This document shows, one piece after another, positions 25,316-33,962 of a stretch of 64,000 bases of DNA. The DNA is taken from assembly GCA_036389315.1 (NCBI GenBank), contig DASVQF010000036.1, forward strand, positions 62,001 through 126,000, given 5' to 3'. The notes under the pieces were generated by a model, which was not told where the DNA came from, did no database searches, and saw nothing but the letters and a program-made list of their open reading frames with translations. Source of the stretch: DASQYE01 sp036389315. Its GTDB lineage: Bacteria; Acidobacteriota; Blastocatellia; Pyrinomonadales; Pyrinomonadaceae. A program made the position numbers and the translations under genes. How positions within the stretch are numbered: the stretch's first letter is position 1; every line of letters starts with the position of its first letter.

Positions 25316-26284
25316 ATGGCACAGGCGCACGCCATTACGGGCACGCACCATCATGATGGGCACGCGCACGCCCACGGCCACGCCTCGCGCAGCCGCAGCC
25401 GCCTGCGCCTGGTTCTCGTCCTGACGGCTATTTACATGCTGGCCGAGGCCGTGGGTGGTTGGTGGAGCGGTTCGCTGGCGCTTTTGGCCGATGCGGGGCA
25501 CATGCTGGCGGACGTGGCTGCGCTCGCTCTGGCGCTGGCGGCTATGTGGTTCAGCTCGCGCCCGGCGACATCGAGCAAGACGTTCGGTTATTACCGCCTT
25601 GAGATTCTGGCCGCGCTCGTCAACGGCGTGACGCTGGTGCTGATCTCTCTGCTGATCTTTTACGAAGCCTATCATCGTTTGAGCGCGCCGCCCGAAGTGA
25701 AGAGCACGCTGATGACGCTGGTTGCCGTCGGCGGCCTCGTCGTGAACGTGGTGTGCGCCTGGCTGCTGCACGGCGCACACGAAGAAGATTTGAATGTGCG
25801 CGGCGCTTGGCTGCACATTATCGGCGACGCTTTGGGCTCCGTGGGCGCGATTGCCGCAGGCGCGCTGATGTCTCTCTACGGTTGGTACGCGGCCGACCCG
25901 CTCTTCAGCTTCGTCATAGCCCTGCTGATCGTGTGGAGCTCCTGGAATTTAATCCGCGAGTCAACCAACGTGCTTTTGGAAGGCACGCCGGCGCACATCA
26001 ACCTGGCTGCCGTCGAAGACGCCATCTTGCAGACCGCAGGGGTGCGGGACGTGCACGACCTGCACGTCTGGACGATCACTTCGGGGCGCGAGGCCCTGAG
26101 CGCGCACGTCATCCACGTCGAGGCGATCTCTCAACCGGAGCTTTTGAAGGAGCTGCGCGAGAAGCTCCACGACCGTTTCGGCGTAGACCACCTGACCATA
26201 CAGATGGAGACGCCGGACTTCGAAGACGACACGTTCCATTTCTGCCATGCGGGCACGGCTTGCTTTCGCTCTGAACGAGATTAA
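25316..26284 (+). CDS. Cation diffusion facilitator (zinc/cobalt efflux)
   Basis: 322 residues. A His-rich N-terminal tail (about 3-26, THHHDGHAHAHGHA) is followed by six transmembrane helices (about 32-230). Metal-site motifs are LLADAGHMLADV in helix 2 and IIGDALGSVGAI in helix 5, the pattern expected for zinc. A cytoplasmic C-terminal domain (about 235-310, VHDLHVWTITSGREALSAHV) is typical. Acts in the inner membrane as a proton antiporter exporting Zn2+ or Co2+. The metallothionein-like peptide 2.5 kb downstream may belong to the same metal response. Confidence 0.93.
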   Translation: MAQAHAITGTHHHDGHAHAHGHASRSRSRLRLVLVLTAIYMLAEAVGGWWSGSLALLADAGHMLADVAALALALAAMWFSSRPATSSKTFGYYRLEILAALVNGVTLVLISLLIFYEAYHRLSAPPEVKSTLMTLVAVGGLVVNVVCAWLLHGAHEEDLNVRGAWLHIIGDALGSVGAIAAGALMSLYGWYAADPLFSFVIALLIVWSSWNLIRESTNVLLEGTPAHINLAAVEDAILQTAGVRDVHDLHVWTITSGREALSAHVIHVEAISQPELLKELREKLHDRFGVDHLTIQMETPDFEDDTFHFCHAGTACFRSERD

Positions 26285-26342
26285 AATGGCGCATGCCGGA
26301 AGTTAGTGAGAGTTTCTGCGCAAGGCATCCGACATCTGCTTT

Positions 26343-26585
26343 ATGGAGATCAGTCTTTTGCTCACGCTCGATCTGCGGGAACAGGCGGCGCTGCAAGCGG
26401 CGCTCGTCACGCATGGTGCGCCTGACAGCCTGGTGACGCTGGCGCTGACGGGCGCGTGTCGCATCCAGACGCTTGAGGAGGCGCGCAGGCTTCGTCGCTG
26501 GCTGGCCGACGCGCGCGCGCAGGGCGCGACCGACTTCGCCTCGCTCAACGTGATCGAGCGCAACCTGATACGCTTCGGCGTCTGA
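26343..26585 (+). CDS. Small hypothetical protein
   Basis: 80 residues, predicted helical, with no signal peptide or known motif. It fits snugly between the CDF gene and larA on the same strand, which supports it being real. Coding evidence is modest and it has no recognisable homologues from sequence alone. Confidence 0.45.
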   Translation: MEISLLLTLDLREQAALQAALVTHGAPDSLVTLALTGACRIQTLEEARRLRRWLADARAQGATDFASLNVIERNLIRFGV

Positions 26586-26629
26586 CCCCGGGGCGTCTGA
26601 TTTGTCCCGGCGGGCGGCGACTGGCTTTG

Positions 26630-27892
26630 ATGAACATAGAACTGGGTTACGGGCGCACCTCGCTCTCTCTTTCGTATACGGAAGGGCTTTACCGCGTGCT
26701 CTCGGCGGAAGCGAGCGCCGACGAGCATCCGCTCTCGGACGTAGAGATCGGCGCGAGCCTTGACGCGCCCACGGCCTCGCCGCCCCTGGACGAGATCATC
26801 TCGCCGGGCGAGAGCGTGCTCATAGTCGTCTCTGACGCTACGCGCGCCACCGGCTCCGCCCAGGTCGTAAACTTGGTCGTGCGCCGCCTGGTCGCGATGG
26901 GGGTCTCGCCCCGCGACATACGCGTCATCTTCTCGACTGGCATTCACCGGCCCGTCACGCGCGAAGAGAAGCGCGAGCTGCTCTCGCCCTTCATCGTGCA
27001 GCGCGTCAGAACCTTCAACCACACGGCAAGTGATGAAGAGAATCTCGTGAGCTTCGGGCAGACCGAGCGCGGCACGCCCATCGAATTGAACCGCGCGCTC
27101 AAGGAGCACGACCAGTTGATCCTGACGGGCGCGATCAACTTTCATTACTTCGCGGGCTTCACGGGCGGGCGCAAGTCCGTCTGCCCCGGCTTGGCTTCGG
27201 CGCGGACTGTGGAGGCGACGCACATGCTCGCGCTCGATTTCGAGCGGGGCGGGCGACGCGCGGGCGTCGGCACAGGTCTTCTGGACGGCAACGCCGTGCA
27301 CGAAGAGTGCGAGCGCATAGCGGCCGAGGTCGCGCCCTCTTTTCTCATCAACACTGTGACGGACGAGCGGGGCCGCGTGGTCAGCGTCTATGCGGGCGAC
27401 TGGCGCTTGGCCCATCGCAAGGGCTGCGAAGATTACGCGCAGCAGCATTCGCTCAGGATTGACGGACGTGCCGAGCTCGTCATAGCCAGTTGCGGCGGCG
27501 CACCCTACGACATCAATCTGATTCAGGCCCATAAGACCCTGGACATGGCCGCGCACGCCTGCGTCGAAGGCGGTGCGATTATCCTTGTGGCCCAGTGCGC
27601 GGACGGGCTGGGCCGCGCGGATTTCCTGAAATGGTTCGAGTCGGAGTCTTCGCGCGCTCTGGAAGCTCGGCTGCGCGAAGCGTACGAGGTCAACGGGCAG
27701 ACGGCCTGGTCTTTGCTGGTCAAGGCCGAAAAGCATCGCGTACATCTGGTCTCCGAGCTGCCGGACGAAGCGGTGCGCCGGATGCGTATGATTCCGTCGC
27801 GCACGCTCGAAGAGGCCATCGGGCAGGTGGGCGCGAGCGGCGAAGGCTACATCATGCCGCGCGGAGCGACCCTTTTGCCCGTGGTGGCCTGA
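26630..27892 (+). CDS. larA: LarA-type lactate racemase homologue
   Basis: 420 residues from the ATG at 26630. LarA interconverts D- and L-lactate using a nickel-pincer cofactor. Ligand and catalytic residues are conserved in the expected places: His106 in TGIHRP, His172 in NFHYFAGF, Lys182 in GGRKS and His198 in VEATH, close to His108, His174, Lys184 and His200 of the Lactobacillus enzyme. The maturation genes larB, larC and larE are not in the window. Many LarA homologues act on other 2-hydroxyacids, so the substrate is uncertain. A GlcD-type oxidase lies 1.2 kb downstream. Confidence 0.9.
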   Translation: MNIELGYGRTSLSLSYTEGLYRVLSAEASADEHPLSDVEIGASLDAPTASPPLDEIISPGESVLIVVSDATRATGSAQVVNLVVRRLVAMGVSPRDIRVIFSTGIHRPVTREEKRELLSPFIVQRVRTFNHTASDEENLVSFGQTERGTPIELNRALKEHDQLILTGAINFHYFAGFTGGRKSVCPGLASARTVEATHMLALDFERGGRRAGVGTGLLDGNAVHEECERIAAEVAPSFLINTVTDERGRVVSVYAGDWRLAHRKGCEDYAQQHSLRIDGRAELVIASCGGAPYDINLIQAHKTLDMAAHACVEGGAIILVAQCADGLGRADFLKWFESESSRALEARLREAYEVNGQTAWSLLVKAEKHRVHLVSELPDEAVRRMRMIPSRTLEEAIGQVGASGEGYIMPRGATLLPVVA

Positions 27893-27998
27893 AGGCTGTT
27901 GGCCCAGGCGGCGACGGCTATTGGCAGCTATTGATTGCGTGCTCGGCCCTGGCCTACAATCCCCGGACGCTTTTCAATAAAGAAGAGGAGGCCGAAGT

Positions 27999-28664
27999 GT
28001 GAGAGTTAAAATCATCGCGGTGTGCGCCGCGCTCGTCCTGTGGAGCGGCATAAGCGTAAGGGCGCAGCAAGAGGGGGGCGGCGCTTCGCCCGAGCAGCCC
28101 GTCGCGCTCACGGCGCGGCCCGTGGCGCTCGATGCGCGGGGGCGCGAGGCTTTGGCCGGGCGGTTGTTGACGACCTCGCTACAGGGCTCGCCCGATTCGC
28201 CCGTCCCGAACATACGCCTGGTGATAGAGAACATCAGTCCCTTCTTCTACGAATACGTTTCGGGGCGCGTGACTTTCTATGACGCCCAGGGCGTGCGCTG
28301 CGGCGAGGGGATATTTAAGTTCGACGTGTTAGCGCAGCGCGAGCAGGCTGAGACGGACACGCCCGGCCTGCGTTTGCGCTGCACGCCCACAGCCTGGCGC
28401 ATAGTGGCGACGAATCTGCTGACGCGGACGAGCGACGTGGCCAAGCCCGGCGAGCCTACTCCAACAGAGTCACAGCCGGGCGATTCCACCACGCAGCCAG
28501 CATCCATGCAGCCCCCGTCCGGCACGGCGTCGGCGGAGCCACAGCCGCTACAGTTCGTCAACCTGAACGTGGACGGCGTAGTCTATCGCGTCCCCTTCGG
28601 CAGCACCGTCACCGTTCCCGTCAGCAAGCGCAAGATTAACATCAACGTCAGCGCCGCGCCTTGA
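27999..28664 (+). CDS. Secreted hypothetical protein
   Basis: 221 residues from the GTG at 27999, placed by AGGAGG nine bases upstream. A signal peptide (about 3-23, LWSGISVRAQQ) is followed by a beta-rich domain (about 60-150, RLVIENISPFFYEYVSGRVTFYD) and a Pro/Ser/Gln linker. A short C-terminal strand segment (NLNVDGVVYRVPFGSTVTVPV) follows. The middle resembles Fn3-like or FxLYD-like secreted modules, but no family is certain. Predicted periplasmic. Confidence 0.7.
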   Translation: MRVKIIAVCAALVLWSGISVRAQQEGGGASPEQPVALTARPVALDARGREALAGRLLTTSLQGSPDSPVPNIRLVIENISPFFYEYVSGRVTFYDAQGVRCGEGIFKFDVLAQREQAETDTPGLRLRCTPTAWRIVATNLLTRTSDVAKPGEPTPTESQPGDSTTQPASMQPPSGTASAEPQPLQFVNLNVDGVVYRVPFGSTVTVPVSKRKININVSAAP

Positions 28665-28800
28665 GTTGAAGAAGGTTGTTATCTCTGCTGCTACACCCCG
28701 GCTCGCCTGCTTGACGGCGCGACGTGTGCGGCCTAGCATAAGCTCTATCGCAGAGACTCCACATTGGTTCAATGTCTGTTAGAGGAAAGAAGGTGACGTG

Positions 28801-28950
28801 ATGGCAGATGAAACGAACGCGAAGAAGTGCGCGCACCCGAGCTGTTCCTGCACCGTGTCGGGAGATGACAAGTATTGCAGCGAGTACTGCTCCGATGCTA
28901 AAGACCTGATGGAGATCGGCTGCAATTGCCAGCACCCGGCTTGCAGCTAG
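28801..28950 (+). CDS. Metallothionein-like Cys-rich peptide
   Basis: 49 residues. ATG at 28801 follows GAAGGTG; stop TAG at 28948. Eight Cys (10, 15, 17, 26, 30, 41, 43, 48) and two His (12, 45) in the pattern CAHPSCSCTVS...KYCSEYC...GCNCQHPACS. This closely follows bacterial metallothioneins of the SmtA/BmtA type (C..CSC.VS....YCSE.C....GC.C..C), which bind Zn2+ or Cd2+ in a four-metal cluster. Cytosolic metal buffering is inferred. It stands alone, about 2.5 kb downstream of the CDF exporter. Confidence 0.82.
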   Translation: MADETNAKKCAHPSCSCTVSGDDKYCSEYCSDAKDLMEIGCNCQHPACS

Positions 28951-28990
28951 GCGCGGAAGACCGGCGAGGGCATCGGCATCAGAAATGGGG

Positions 28991-29028
28991 CGGCGACGGC
29001 GGGCTACTCGCTCGCCGTTCGCCGCTTT
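28991..29028 (+). terminator. Probable terminator after the metallothionein-like gene
   Basis: CGGCGACGGCG (28991-29001) and CGCCGTTCGCCG (29013-29024) form a GC-rich stem with a small internal bulge, followed by TTTCCTT. Confidence 0.5.
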
Positions 29029-29106
29029 CCTTCATTGCCGCGCGCCGCGCGAGCACGTTAAAGTATTCACGCAGCTTAAATCTGAACGGACACGAACCTG
29101 AGCGAT

Positions 29107-30519
29107 ATGAGCGCGAGAAAAGAGCGCGCCCGCACGGCGGCTTCCACAGAGACGGTGCTGGCGCAACTGAGAGAGATAGTCGGCGCGGAGTTCGTCCTCG
29201 TTGACCCGGAGCGCGTAGAGCCCTACGCGCAGGATGCCGTCAAAGAGAAGTTTCCGCCCGAAGCGGTCGTGCTGCCCCGCACGGCCGAAGAGATTTCCAG
29301 CATCCTGCGGCTCGCCAACCGCGAGCGGTTTCCCGTCACGGCGCGCGGCGGCGGTGTAGGCTACACGGGCGGCGCTGTGCCCATCGAAGGCGGCATAGTC
29401 ATCGGCACAGACCGCATGAACCACATCAGGGAGATTAACGCCGACGACCTCTACGCCGTGACCGAGCCCGGCGTGACGACCTACGCGCTGCAACAGGCTG
29501 TCGAAGAGTACGGGCTCTTTTACCCGCCCGACCCAGCCTCTTACAAAAACTCTTTCATCGGCGGCAACATCGCCGAGAACGCCGGGGGCATGCGCTCGCC
29601 CAAGTACGGCGTCACGAAGCATTACGTGCTCGGCCTGGAAGTCGTCACGCCGACGGGCGAGATTATCAAGACCGGAGGAAGAACGACGAAGAACGTCGTC
29701 GGCTTCGACCTGACCGGACTGATCTGCGGCTCTGAGGGGATGCTCGGGATTATCACCGAAGCGACGCTCAAGCTGCTGCCGCTCCCCGAAGAGACGCGCA
29801 CCGTGCGCGCCACCTTCCACACCATGACTGAAGCCTGCGCCTGCGTGCCGCGCTTTACGCGCGCGCGCATCACGCCCGTCGCCATAGAGGTCTTAGACCA
29901 GAACGCCATCCGAGCGGTCGAAGCCGAGTTCGCCTTCGGCCTCCCCGTAGATGCTGGCGCGCTCTTGATCGTCTCCGTTGACGGGGCGCGCACGGAGGTC
30001 GAGCGCGCCGCGCGCCTGGTCGAAGAGGTGATGCGTGAGGGTGGCGGCTTTGACCTGCTGCGCTCCACTACGCGCGAAGAGGAAGACAAGCTCTGGGACG
30101 TGCGCCGCGCGCTCTCGCCCGCGATCAAAAAGTACGGCACGCTCAAGCTCAACGAAGACGTGGTCGTGCCGCGCTCGCGCGTGCCGGAACTGGTCGAGCG
30201 CGTCGAAGAGATCGGCCGTCGCTACAAAACCTTCGTCGTCAACTTCGGCCACGCCGGAGACGGCAACATACACGTCAACTTCATGTGTGACCGCGAAGAC
30301 CGGGCGGCCGTCGAGCGCGCTCGCGCAGCCGTCCGCGAGACCTTCGCCGTGGCGGTCGAGCTAGGCGGAACCATCAGCGGCGAACACGGCATCGGATACA
30401 TCAAAGCGCCTTACATAGAGATGGCCGTCAGCGAGACGACCCTGGACGCGATGAGGCGTATCAAGCAGGCCCTAGACCCGCTCGGCATTCTTAATCCGGG
30501 GAAGGTGTTCAGCAGTTAA
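29107..30519 (+). CDS. glcD: GlcD-type FAD-linked oxidase
   Basis: 470 residues. A PCMH-type FAD-binding domain (about 45-225) has ARGGGVGYTGGAVP and GMRSPKYGVTKHYVLGLEVV. The FAD-linked oxidase C-terminal domain (about 228-468) has VNFGHAGDGNIHVNF, EHGIGYIK and the closing ALDPLGILNPGKVF. The family oxidises D-2-hydroxyacids such as glycolate or D-lactate. Together with the LarA homologue upstream this suggests lactate or related hydroxyacid use, but GlcE and GlcF subunits are absent, so the electron acceptor and substrate remain open. The next gene follows with no gap. Confidence 0.9.
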   Translation: MSARKERARTAASTETVLAQLREIVGAEFVLVDPERVEPYAQDAVKEKFPPEAVVLPRTAEEISSILRLANRERFPVTARGGGVGYTGGAVPIEGGIVIGTDRMNHIREINADDLYAVTEPGVTTYALQQAVEEYGLFYPPDPASYKNSFIGGNIAENAGGMRSPKYGVTKHYVLGLEVVTPTGEIIKTGGRTTKNVVGFDLTGLICGSEGMLGIITEATLKLLPLPEETRTVRATFHTMTEACACVPRFTRARITPVAIEVLDQNAIRAVEAEFAFGLPVDAGALLIVSVDGARTEVERAARLVEEVMREGGGFDLLRSTTREEEDKLWDVRRALSPAIKKYGTLKLNEDVVVPRSRVPELVERVEEIGRRYKTFVVNFGHAGDGNIHVNFMCDREDRAAVERARAAVRETFAVAVELGGTISGEHGIGYIKAPYIEMAVSETTLDAMRRIKQALDPLGILNPGKVFSS

Positions 30520-31098
30520 ATGATCCAAGCATTGATCGAGCTTCAGCGTTTGAAGCGATTGGAGCGAACCGGCTGGACGCTGCGCGGGCTCGCGCCGGGC
30601 GCTGAAAGCGTGGCCGCTCACTCTTACGGGGTGACAGTGGCGGCGATGATGCTGGCGGACGAAGTGCGCTCGCGCGGCGTCCTCGTCGATGTCGAGCGAC
30701 TGTTGCGGATGGCGCTCCTGCACGATTGGGCTGAAGCGCGCGTCGGCGATATGCCGCGCACGGGCGCTGAGTATTTCGGCGCTGACGCGAGACGCGTGGC
30801 CGAGCGCGCCGCCTTCGACGACATTGTCAAAGGCTTAGGAAGAAAGATAGAGGCAGACTACAGCGCCTTGCACGAGGATTACGAGCATCGCGCAAGCCTC
30901 GAAGCGCGGCTCGTCAAGGCTGCCGACATCATAGACCTGCTCGTCCAGGCCCTCGCCTTTGAGCGCGCGGGCGTGCGCGGCCTGGACGAATTCTGGGACG
31001 GCGTCTCAGAGCGCGACTTCGGACTCGAAGGCGCGGCCGCAGAGGTCTTCGGCGAAGTCCTCGGCCTCTTAACAAAGGCCCGTTCCGAGATCAGATAA
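30520..31098 (+). CDS. HD-domain phosphohydrolase (YfbR/HDDC2-like)
   Basis: 192 residues. Metal-binding pattern H...HD...D is intact: AAHSYG (His34), LLHDWAEARVGD (His68-Asp69) and KAADIIDLLVQAL near residue 132. HDDC2/YfbR relatives are 5'-nucleotidases acting on deoxynucleoside monophosphates. The ATG follows the GlcD stop directly, so the two are coupled in one transcript. Cytosolic. Confidence 0.85.
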   Translation: MIQALIELQRLKRLERTGWTLRGLAPGAESVAAHSYGVTVAAMMLADEVRSRGVLVDVERLLRMALLHDWAEARVGDMPRTGAEYFGADARRVAERAAFDDIVKGLGRKIEADYSALHEDYEHRASLEARLVKAADIIDLLVQALAFERAGVRGLDEFWDGVSERDFGLEGAAAEVFGEVLGLLTKARSEIR

Positions 31099-31109
31099 TT
31101 CGAGCCGAT

Positions 31110-31538
31110 ATGAGGGATTGGATAACACAGCTTTTGGCTTCCTTCACTTTGCGGGACGTGGTTGTCGGGGTCACGTTGTTTGTCGTGACCTTCGCGGGCA
31201 GCATAGCCCTCGTCTCGTTCATGCTGGTGCGGTTGCCGGCCACCTACTTCCATTCATCTCATGATCGAGAGTTCCTGACGGATCGTCACAAGGCAGTGCG
31301 CTGGAGCGGGCTGGTGATGAAGAACCTTGTGGGGGCCGTGCTGGTCTTGCTCGGCATAGTGATGTCCTTGCCGGGCGTGCCGGGCCAGGGGATTCTGACG
31401 ATCCTGCTCGGCTTGATGCTGCTGGATTTGCCGGGCAAGCGTCGCTGGGAGCAGAAGCTCGTCCGGCGGCCGAAGGTCTTGCAAACCATCAACCATCTCC
31501 GGGGAAAATTCGGCCGTCCGCCACTCGTTCTCGACTAG
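31110..31538 (+). CDS. Small membrane protein of the PGPGW type
   Basis: 142 residues with two hydrophobic regions (about 15-42 and 70-106). The second carries LPGVPGQGILTILLG, matching the PGPGW putative transmembrane family, followed by a basic C-terminus (LPGKRRWEQKLVRRPK). Inner-membrane protein of unknown function. It starts 11 bases after the HD gene, so it probably closes that operon. Confidence 0.78.
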   Translation: MRDWITQLLASFTLRDVVVGVTLFVVTFAGSIALVSFMLVRLPATYFHSSHDREFLTDRHKAVRWSGLVMKNLVGAVLVLLGIVMSLPGVPGQGILTILLGLMLLDLPGKRRWEQKLVRRPKVLQTINHLRGKFGRPPLVLD

Positions 31539-31632
31539 AGGCGCGCGTTGACAATGGTGAACCGCTTTGCTAGCTTGCTTTATTTATCGGCGGTATCAGT
31601 CCAGCAGAGAATATGCTTTGCCGCTTTCGTTA

Positions 31633-32700
31633 ATGCTTAATCCATTTTCCGTGCAGACAAAGGCGCGCGCGCGCTTCCCCGTAGTTGTTCTTCTATTCCT
31701 CCTCTTGCTCGGCACAAGCGGCTGCAAGAGCCTGTTCGGCGTCAAGCGGACGGTCAACGTGCCGCCGCTCCTGGGCCCATTATCGCAGGCCAGCACGCAA
31801 CGCCTCATTGACGAGATCAATGCTCAGGCCAACGTGCGCTCGCTGCGCGGGAAGGTGGACATACAGTTTCAGGACACCTCTTTTGCCGAGCTGGGCCTGG
31901 CCGAGAAATTTCGCACCGCCGACGGGACTGTCTTCTTGCAGCGACCCGGCCAGATTTACCTGAAGATTCAAGCGCCGTTTGTCGGAACCAACATCGCCGA
32001 GATGACCTCCGACGGCGAGCACTTTCGCGTCGCCGTGCTGCAAGGCGACGAGAAGTACCGCCGCTTCGTGCGCGGCACGAACAACGCCACGTACCCGACG
32101 CTTGCCGTAGAGGACTCCAACACGCAGCGCGGCTCGAAAGACAAAGCCATGAGCGAGCAGCGTGCGCGCAGCGCGCTCTCGAACCTGCGGCCGCAGCATT
32201 TGACCGACGCGCTCCTGATTCGTCCCGTCCAGCCGCGCACGGATTCGGGCCTGGTCTACGCGCAGAGCGAGTTTTATCAGGAAGAGGCGGACACTTCCAA
32301 ACAGGCGCGTGGAGGCGGCAACGGGGGCAGAGTCGTGCGCGGCTACTATCTGCTGGATGAGTTGTCGCCGGGTGGGCCCACGGGCGCACGGCTCCTTCGC
32401 CGCTTCTGGTTTGACCGCGTCGGCTCCGCGCCCAGGCTCACGCGCCTGCAAACTTTCGACAACAACGGCGCGCTCATTACGGACGTGACCTACGCCGACC
32501 TGAAAGCCTTCGGCGAAGGCGGCCGCCTGTTGATGCCTTCGCGCATAGAGATCACGCGCCCGCAGGATCGCTACAAGCTGAGCGTCACTTATCAGTCGCC
32601 CGAAGCCGTCGTCATCGGCACAGAGATACCTGCCGACGTGTTCACCCTGGAAAACAAATGGCAATTGCCCGAGCTTGATCTTGACGCCAGAAAGCAGTGA
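31633..32700 (+). CDS. Outer-membrane-type lipoprotein (DUF4292/LolA-fold)
   Basis: 355 residues from the ATG at 31633; the region upstream has no Shine-Dalgarno for a longer form. A lipoprotein signal ends in LLLLGTSGC, with lipid attachment at that Cys. The mature part (about 55-345) has the strand pattern of a LolA/LolB-like half barrel (LRGKVDIQFQDTSFAEL, QIYLKIQAPFVGTNIAEMTS). It precedes a MacB-like permease and ATPase, so a role in lipoprotein or lipid transport with that exporter is inferred. The stop codon is part of the heptad repeat that follows. Confidence 0.82.
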   Translation: MLNPFSVQTKARARFPVVVLLFLLLLGTSGCKSLFGVKRTVNVPPLLGPLSQASTQRLIDEINAQANVRSLRGKVDIQFQDTSFAELGLAEKFRTADGTVFLQRPGQIYLKIQAPFVGTNIAEMTSDGEHFRVAVLQGDEKYRRFVRGTNNATYPTLAVEDSNTQRGSKDKAMSEQRARSALSNLRPQHLTDALLIRPVQPRTDSGLVYAQSEFYQEEADTSKQARGGGNGGRVVRGYYLLDELSPGGPTGARLLRRFWFDRVGSAPRLTRLQTFDNNGALITDVTYADLKAFGEGGRLLMPSRIEITRPQDRYKLSVTYQSPEAVVIGTEIPADVFTLENKWQLPELDLDARKQ

Positions 32701-32773
32701 CAAGTGACGAGTGACGAGTGATAAGATAAATTCTTGTTTTCACTTGTCACTCGTCACTTGTCACTTATCACTG
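32696..32773. repeat. Heptad-repeat hairpin, AGTGACA type, copy 1
   Basis: Left arm (32696-32725) has four 7-base units of the form AGTGACA, AGTGACG, AGTGACG, AGTGATA. Right arm (32740-32773) has four and a half units in inverse orientation. The arms pair over about 31 bases with three mismatches, all transitions. The stop codon of the lipoprotein gene (32698-32700) is inside the first unit, and the permease start follows 8 bases after the right arm. Confidence 0.88.
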
Positions 32774-32780
32774 ATTTTCG

Positions 32781-33881
32781 ATGGATAGCCTGGTTACAGC
32801 AAATATTCGGCAGCGTCCAATTCGTTCGCTTGTGAGCATCGCGGGCGTCGCGCTTGGCGTCGCGCTCGTGATGTTGTTTACGGGGCTGGCGCGCGGGATG
32901 TCTAATGATCTTCAGCGACGTTCCTCGAATGTGCGCGCCGAGATTATCTTTACGCGGCCCGGCTCGGGCGATAACCTGACCAGCTCGACCGCCAACCTGC
33001 CCGTCAAATATGCTGACGAGCTACAGCGAGTAGAAGGCGTCGCCGATGCCATCCCGGTCATACGCTACATCTACCAGGGAGGGCGGGGCTTCGGCTTCGA
33101 GCAGGTGGAGGGCGTAGACTGGGCACGGTTCGCTAAGATGAACGAGATGCGTATCACCGAGGGACGCCCGCCCGAAGCCCTCGACGAGGTCATCATCGAC
33201 GAGACCAAGTCGCGTAACAACTCCCTCGGGGTGGGAAGCACTTTGAAGCTCTTCGGCGACAAGCCGTATCGCGTGACGGGCATCTATGCGCCGGAATCGG
33301 GCGCGCGCGTCAAGATGACGCTCGCCGCGATGCAGGACGCACTGGAATCGCCTGGCAAATGCACCTGGATTCTGGTCAAGGCCAAAGACGGCGTAGATCA
33401 GGTCGCGCTCGCCCGCCGGATCAACGAAGTGATGCCCGGCAATAAGATTCAGTTCACGCGCGATGTCTTTACCAGCATCGAGAAGAGCATCCCTTACCTG
33501 GGACTGTTCCTGCGGGTGCTGGTGGTGCTGGCGGCCGTGGTCAGCGCGCTCGTCGTCATGCTGGCGATGTACACGACCATTACAGAGCGCACGCGCGAGA
33601 TAGGGATGCTCAAGGCGATGGGCGCGTCGCGCGGCTACATCATCGGCGTCATCGAAAAAGAGGCGATTCTGATTAGCGCCCTGGGGCTCGTCGTCGGTTT
33701 CACGGTCGCGCTCGTGGCGGGCACACTGATTCATCGCACCTACGGTTTGATCTTCGAGTACGGTTGGGCCTGGGCCGCCGCTGCCGCCGCCATCGGCTTG
33801 CTCGGCGGAGCCCTCGGCGCGCTCTATCCGGCCGTGCGCGCCGCCAACCTAGACCCCGTCAGCGCCCTCTCCTATGAGTGA
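32781..33881 (+). CDS. MacB-like ABC transporter permease
   Basis: 366 residues. One N-terminal transmembrane helix (about 17-38) is followed by a large periplasmic MacB-type domain (about 42-245, with the family pattern LGVGSTLKLFGDKPYRVTGIY) and three C-terminal helices forming the FtsX domain (about 248-366, REIGMLKAMGASRGYIIGVI). These permeases transmit force rather than carry substrate through the membrane. It works with the ATPase at 33963. The stop codon is inside the next heptad repeat. Confidence 0.92.
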   Translation: MDSLVTANIRQRPIRSLVSIAGVALGVALVMLFTGLARGMSNDLQRRSSNVRAEIIFTRPGSGDNLTSSTANLPVKYADELQRVEGVADAIPVIRYIYQGGRGFGFEQVEGVDWARFAKMNEMRITEGRPPEALDEVIIDETKSRNNSLGVGSTLKLFGDKPYRVTGIYAPESGARVKMTLAAMQDALESPGKCTWILVKAKDGVDQVALARRINEVMPGNKIQFTRDVFTSIEKSIPYLGLFLRVLVVLAAVVSALVVMLAMYTTITERTREIGMLKAMGASRGYIIGVIEKEAILISALGLVVGFTVALVAGTLIHRTYGLIFEYGWAWAAAAAAIGLLGGALGALYPAVRAANLDPVSALSYE

Positions 33882-33953
33882 CGAGTGACAAGTGACTCGG
33901 TGACAAGCTAAAATCCTCTTTTGCTCGTCACTTGTCACTCGTCACTGTTCACT
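33877..33953. repeat. Heptad-repeat hairpin, AGTGACA type, copy 2
   Basis: Left arm 33877-33907 and right arm 33924-33953. Within them 20 bases (33877-33896 and 33927-33946) are perfect inverse complements. Units are AGTGACG and AGTGACA. The permease stop codon (33879-33881) is inside the first unit; the ATPase start follows 9 bases after the right arm. Confidence 0.85.
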
Positions 33954-33962
33954 GTTTTATTG

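Noticed and set aside
25316..25420. His-rich repeat at the start of the CDF gene considered as a separate metal-binding peptide
   Set aside because: It is continuous with the transporter frame and is a common N-terminal tail in CDF exporters.
26303..27745. Long open frame on the minus strand over larA
   Set aside because: It is an antisense shadow of the LarA homologue; its composition mirrors the codon bias of the plus-strand gene and it has no recognisable domain.
32696..33953. CRISPR-like array
   Set aside because: Units are seven bases and arranged as inverted hairpins without unique spacers; no cas genes are present.
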